Origin: Halalkalibacter urbisdiaboli
Lineage (GTDB): Bacteria > Bacillota > Bacilli > Bacillales > Bacillaceae_D
Assembly (NCBI RefSeq): GCF_002156385.1
Contig: NZ_MVJM01000002.1
Span: 124,001-188,000 of the forward strand
Direction of reading: 5' to 3'
Length of the DNA: 64,000 nt
Shown: positions 60,858 through 64,000 of the stretch, one piece after another
Position numbering within the stretch: position 1 is the first letter of the stretch
Layout: each line of letters opens with the position of its first letter
Program-made: the position numbers and the translations under genes
Notes under the pieces: generated by a model
Told to the model about the DNA's origin: nothing
The model's database searches: none
Seen by the model: only the letters and a program-made list of their open reading frames with translations

Positions 60858-61937
60858 TTATAGTGGATGTTTTAACCTCCAAAGTCGATAACTATGTAAG
60901 ACAATGACTTTACCAACAGCGTACGTTGGAACAGCGAGTAATAACCCAAGTAATCCTGCAAAACGCCCAGCTACGAGTAAAAGTAAAATAATCGTTAATG
61001 GATGGATATCCAGCTTCCTCCCCATGACTTGAGGTGAGATTAAATTACTTTCTATTTGCTGAACGACAACGACAACAATGATAACGAATAACGCCATTAT
61101 TGGTGAATCTAGAAAGCCTACAATCACGCCTGGAAACGTACCAATCCATGGACCAACAAAAGGGATTACATTTGTAAACATCGCAACTAGCGCTAATACA
61201 AGAGGGTAATCAATCCCAATGATTAAATACCCAATATATACTAGGACACCAACACAAACACTAACAATAATTTGCCCTTGTATGTACGAGCTAAGCGCAC
61301 GATCCATATCAGCTAATACATGACGACCTTCATGCTGCTGCTTTTCTGGTAAAAGCTTGAGAACTTGTTTCGGTGCTTTTTCCCCTTCTTTCAACATGTA
61401 AAATAACACAAAGGGGATAATCACTAAAATAATGATAACATTGGCGATAAACCCGATAAAATACGCAACATTTGAGCCTATTGCTGAAAAAATCTCATTT
61501 AAATAATTTGCAAAGCGTGCTGTAATTTCTTCTAAAGAAAAGTTTTCACTTTCTTGGAATCGTGAGACGTACTCATTTTCTTGGAGATGGATAAACATGT
61601 CACGAATTTCATTAATAAAAACAGGCATATTTCGAGCCAAGCTATTAAATTGCTGTTGAAGTTCTGGACCTATAATAAAAACCAGAGCAGTGAAAAACGC
61701 AACTACACTTAGATACAAAATTAAAATCGCTATCCCTCTAGGTATTTTTTTTGCTAAGAGGTTGACAAACGGCCGAAATAAATAATATAAAACGCCTGCC
61801 AAAATAATCGGGGCAAACAAGGTTTGAACAAATACAACGATTGGTCTGAATATCCAATCAATAAGTGTTCCTAAGTAAATCACTAGGAAAATAATAATCA
61901 AACCATACCCGAAATTAAACAACTTATTTTGTGGCAT
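60858..61937 (-). CDS. AI-2E family transporter (PerM/YdbI type)
   Basis: The 359-residue membrane protein has about seven to eight helices and family features (VPFVLFYMLKEGEKAPKQVLKLLPEKQQ, NVIPFVGPWIGTFPGVIVGFLDSPIMALFVI, GRKLDIHPLTIILLLLVAGRFAGLLGLLLAVP). Members export autoinducer-2 or, in Bacillus, act as Na+/H+ antiporters; the role here is open. AAGGAAGGG precedes the ATG. Confidence 0.9.
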   Translation of the reverse strand: MPQNKLFNFGYGLIIIFLVIYLGTLIDWIFRPIVVFVQTLFAPIILAGVLYYLFRPFVNLLAKKIPRGIAILILYLSVVAFFTALVFIIGPELQQQFNSLARNMPVFINEIRDMFIHLQENEYVSRFQESENFSLEEITARFANYLNEIFSAIGSNVAYFIGFIANVIIILVIIPFVLFYMLKEGEKAPKQVLKLLPEKQQHEGRHVLADMDRALSSYIQGQIIVSVCVGVLVYIGYLIIGIDYPLVLALVAMFTNVIPFVGPWIGTFPGVIVGFLDSPIMALFVIIVVVVVQQIESNLISPQVMGRKLDIHPLTIILLLLVAGRFAGLLGLLLAVPTYAVGKVIVLHSYRLWRLKHPL

Positions 61938-62004
61938 ATATGATATTCCCTTCCTTACTACTTTTTCTTAATTATACCATTAATTTGAGTTAGATGGGTT
62001 AACC

Positions 62005-62034
62005 TTGACACCTTCTTTATAATAGAGTTATTAT
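62005..62034 (+). promoter_or_regulatory. Possible promoter of the GerMN lipoprotein gene
   Basis: TTGACA (62005-62010) is followed after 18 bases by TATTAT (62029-62034). It lies about 160 bases upstream of the start codon, leaving a long leader in which I see no firm regulatory structure. Confidence 0.45.
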
Positions 62035-62193
62035 AGCTCGTTATATATTTAAACGTTTTAAACCTAGTTCAAAAGATAGAGTCTAAATTTATGATTGAAA
62101 TTCATTTTTTATGATGTAAAATTTAGCTGAAAGGGCTTATCCTAAGACAAGCTTTTCTTGGCTAAATCTATAAATCTTTTAAGGGGGAGCGGC

Positions 62194-62850
62194 ATGAAAA
62201 AAATAGTGAATTTGACAATACTAACTCTGTTTTTCATCGTCCTTACTGCTTGTGGTCAGAGCGATGCACCTATTTCATCAAACGAATCTTCGGACGGAGT
62301 GAAAACGGAAGAAAATAAAGAGTTAACAGGCTCAGATTTAGAAGATGACTCAGAAACAGCTGGTACTTCTACTGAAAGTCCAACTGAGAGTGACTCAAGT
62401 GATGAGCCAACGCCTACTGTCGCAGAACCGACGAAAACACCCGTTGAGTTATTTTTTGCTGATGCGGATGTTATGAATATTTACCGAGTAGAACGGCAAA
62501 TCGAAGCAACTGATGAAGAGCTATTTGAAAAAACACTTCAAGCCTGGGTTAAGGGACCAGAACAAGATGATTTAGTTTCTCTTATTCCTGATAATGTTCT
62601 TGTTCAATCAGTTGAAGAAATTGAAGGTGTGGCACATGTTTCCTTTTCATCTGAGTTACTTGATGCACAGGTTGGTTCGGGTGTAGAAGAAATGTTGTTA
62701 CAGCAAATTGCCATGACGATGAAGCAATTTGGTTTTGATGAAACACAAATTTTAGTTGATGGTGAAGTGGTACCAGAGTTATTTGGTCATTTCGATACTA
62801 GCGTACCAATCGAAGCTGATAATCCTGAAAACTATGAAAAAGTTAAATAA
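62194..62850 (+). CDS. GerMN-domain lipoprotein
   Basis: The 218-residue lipoprotein (lipobox LTAC) has a long acidic Ser/Thr/Glu linker (about 20-85) and a GerMN domain (VELFFADADVMNIYRVERQIEATDEELFEKTLQAWVKGP). GerMN occurs in the spore germination and sporulation protein GerM of Bacillus and in other lipoproteins. I start it at the ATG at 62194 after AAGGGGGAG. The acidic linker suits an exposed protein of an alkaliphile (inference). Confidence 0.9.
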   Translation: MKKIVNLTILTLFFIVLTACGQSDAPISSNESSDGVKTEENKELTGSDLEDDSETAGTSTESPTESDSSDEPTPTVAEPTKTPVELFFADADVMNIYRVERQIEATDEELFEKTLQAWVKGPEQDDLVSLIPDNVLVQSVEEIEGVAHVSFSSELLDAQVGSGVEEMLLQQIAMTMKQFGFDETQILVDGEVVPELFGHFDTSVPIEADNPENYEKVK

Positions 62851-62867
62851 TTTGGTACACTCCTAAG

Positions 62868-62901
62868 GCAGGAATGAGAAAACGACTCTTCCTGCTTTTT
62901 T
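62868..62901 (+). terminator. Terminator of the GerMN gene
   Basis: GCAGGAATGAG pairs with CTCTTCCTGC (one bulge), followed by TTTTTT. Confidence 0.85.
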
Positions 62902-63069
62902 GCATGGATCCTCATACTTTAAAAGCTAGGTAATGTGAATTGACATCTTTAGAAGATTATCTATCACTTAAACTTTCGTAATACTTTGACATCATTACAT
63001 AAATTTGCTTAAATTAGGATATAGTTAGTCGAATTTACTAACTTATAAAGATAAAAAGGGGGAATCGTT

Positions 63070-64000
63070 ATGAAAAAGAAGTTTACTTTCTTATCAGCTG
63101 CTTTCTTATCACTTTCTTTAGTCCTTGGGGCATGCGGTACTGATGAAGAAGCACCAACTGAAGAGCCAGTAGGTGAAGGGACAGAGCCTGATACTGAAGA
63201 AACGGAAGGATCAGATGCTGCCGCTCCAACAGGTGACTTCCTTACAGACCTACAATTAGGAACAGGAAGTACTGGAGGTACCTACTATCCACTTGGTCAG
63301 GAAATGGCAAACATTATGAATGACCATGTTGAATATGAAGGATTTAATGTAAGTGCAGTTGCATCTGGTGCTTCTGTTGAAAATCTAGGCGGTATTTTCC
63401 AAGGGGAAATGCAACTAGGTATGAGTGTTAACGTAACTGCTGTGGAAGCTCTTACAGGCGCTGGTGATTTTGAAGGCGTTGAAATTGATAACTTTGGTTT
63501 TATGGGACATATTTATCCTGAAGTGATGCAGGTTATCACGACCGAGGATACTGGCGTCACTTCTATTGAAGATTTACGTGGTAAACGTGTTGCGATTGGA
63601 CCAAGTGGCAGTGGTACACAAGCAGCAGCTAAACTAATCTTAGCAGCACACGGTCTAGAAGATGGCGATTATGAAGCGTTTGAAGAAGGATTTGGCGATG
63701 CTTCATCTCGTTTACAAGACGGTCAATTAGATGCCTCTTTCGGTCTTCTCGGTTTACCAGCAAGTAGTGTTGAAGAACTCGCTTTCCAACGAGAGGTAGT
63801 CATTCTTCCAATCGAAGGAGAAGCACTCGACTATATTGTTGAAAACAGCGACTACGGACATTTAGAAATTCCAGCTGATTCGTACGAGTTTTTAGATGGT
63901 CCTGTTGATACGATTACAGCCTATGCCATTCTTGTTGGCTCAACAACACAAATTAGTGAAGATCTTGGCTACGATATCGTAAAAGCACTATATGAAAATG
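63070..64000 (+). CDS. TAXI-family TRAP transporter solute-binding lipoprotein (cut by the window end)
   Basis: From the ATG at 63070 (AAGGGGGAA upstream) the frame runs open to the last base, at least 310 residues. It has a lipobox LGAC, an acidic linker, and a TAXI-type binding domain (LGTGSTGGTYYPLGQEMANIMN, EDLRGKRVAIGPSGSGTQAAAKLIL, FGLLGLPASSVEELA). TAXI proteins bind glutamate or other carboxylates for a TRAP transporter, whose fused membrane gene normally follows. A possible promoter TTGACA-17-TTAAAT lies at 62986-63014. The C-terminal end is missing only because the window stops. Confidence 0.92.
   Translation, partial: MKKKFTFLSAAFLSLSLVLGACGTDEEAPTEEPVGEGTEPDTEETEGSDAAAPTGDFLTDLQLGTGSTGGTYYPLGQEMANIMNDHVEYEGFNVSAVASGASVENLGGIFQGEMQLGMSVNVTAVEALTGAGDFEGVEIDNFGFMGHIYPEVMQVITTEDTGVTSIEDLRGKRVAIGPSGSGTQAAAKLILAAHGLEDGDYEAFEEGFGDASSRLQDGQLDASFGLLGLPASSVEELAFQREVVILPIEGEALDYIVENSDYGHLEIPADSYEFLDGPVDTITAYAILVGSTTQISEDLGYDIVKALYEN

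Noticed and set aside
62100-62190. Possible riboswitch in the leader of the GerMN gene
   Set aside because: Only a weak imperfect stem near 62130-62155 is visible, with no match to a riboswitch core that I know.

Overview
The window reads as a chromosomal segment of a low-GC Gram-positive bacterium of the Bacillaceae. Supporting signs are strong AGGAGG-type ribosome binding sites, TTG and GTG starts, tight rho-independent terminators, and a gene set typical of Bacillus and its alkaliphilic relatives: ctaG/sco, cstA with a LytS/LytR pair, azlCD, the YeeI form of YebC, FecBCD-type iron uptake, SNF2 helicase, uppP, YitT, HemAT-like sensor and YfhD-like small proteins. No rRNA, tRNA, CRISPR array or complete mobile element was seen. 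The species cannot be named from the sequence alone.

Layout. 0-6.3 kb: a membrane protein, the ctaG-sco-redoxin operon, a HAD phosphatase with two small genes, an acetyltransferase and an unknown protein. 6.3-12.6 kb: cstA with its LytS/LytR-type two-component system and an XRE-cupin regulator, divergent from azlCD. 12.7-17.9 kb: YebC, a small Cys-pair protein, a Rossmann protein, and a Fur-box-preceded siderophore uptake set that lacks an ATPase. 17.9-27 kb: signalling genes (two cyclic-di-GMP proteins, an ECF sigma/anti-sigma pair with a lipoprotein) and a HesB-like gene. 27-34 kb: an OFA-family MFS transporter, a secreted nuclease, and a LacI-Gfo/Idh-ThuA-Gfo/Idh operon. 34-40.4 kb: an eroded accessory patch with frameshifted genes, two transposase remnants, DUF3231, MBL-fold and YdeI genes. 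40.4-46.6 kb: a second LacI-controlled sugar cluster with three Gfo/Idh proteins and two TIM-barrel isomerases. 46.6-64 kb: acyl-CoA thioesterase, a helicase pair, uppP, the YitT region, a modular hairpin repeat block, a HemAT-like chemoreceptor, a secreted beta-helix/ricin protein, rhodanese, an AI-2E-type exporter, a GerMN lipoprotein and a TAXI-type binding protein cut by the window end.

The most notable observation is two genes that make sense only if an in-frame UGA is read through, most simply as selenocysteine. One is a redoxin lipoprotein in the sco operon (codon 65, giving U-G-L-C where a CxxC is expected). The other is a HesB/IscA-like protein (codon 33, at the first conserved Cys). 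In both, a hairpin with a G as second loop base lies 22-27 nt after the UGA, matching the bacterial SECIS pattern. Conventional gene calling would split or truncate both. No sel genes lie in this window, so the decoding machinery must be looked for elsewhere in the genome.

Other points: the HemAT-like receptor lacks the proximal heme histidine; a LacI-type sensor domain without a DNA-binding domain is fused to PAS-GGDEF-EAL; three identical 18-bp palindromes flank the second lacI gene; a LytTR-type tandem repeat sits in front of cstA; and a family of hairpin repeats is scattered through the window.
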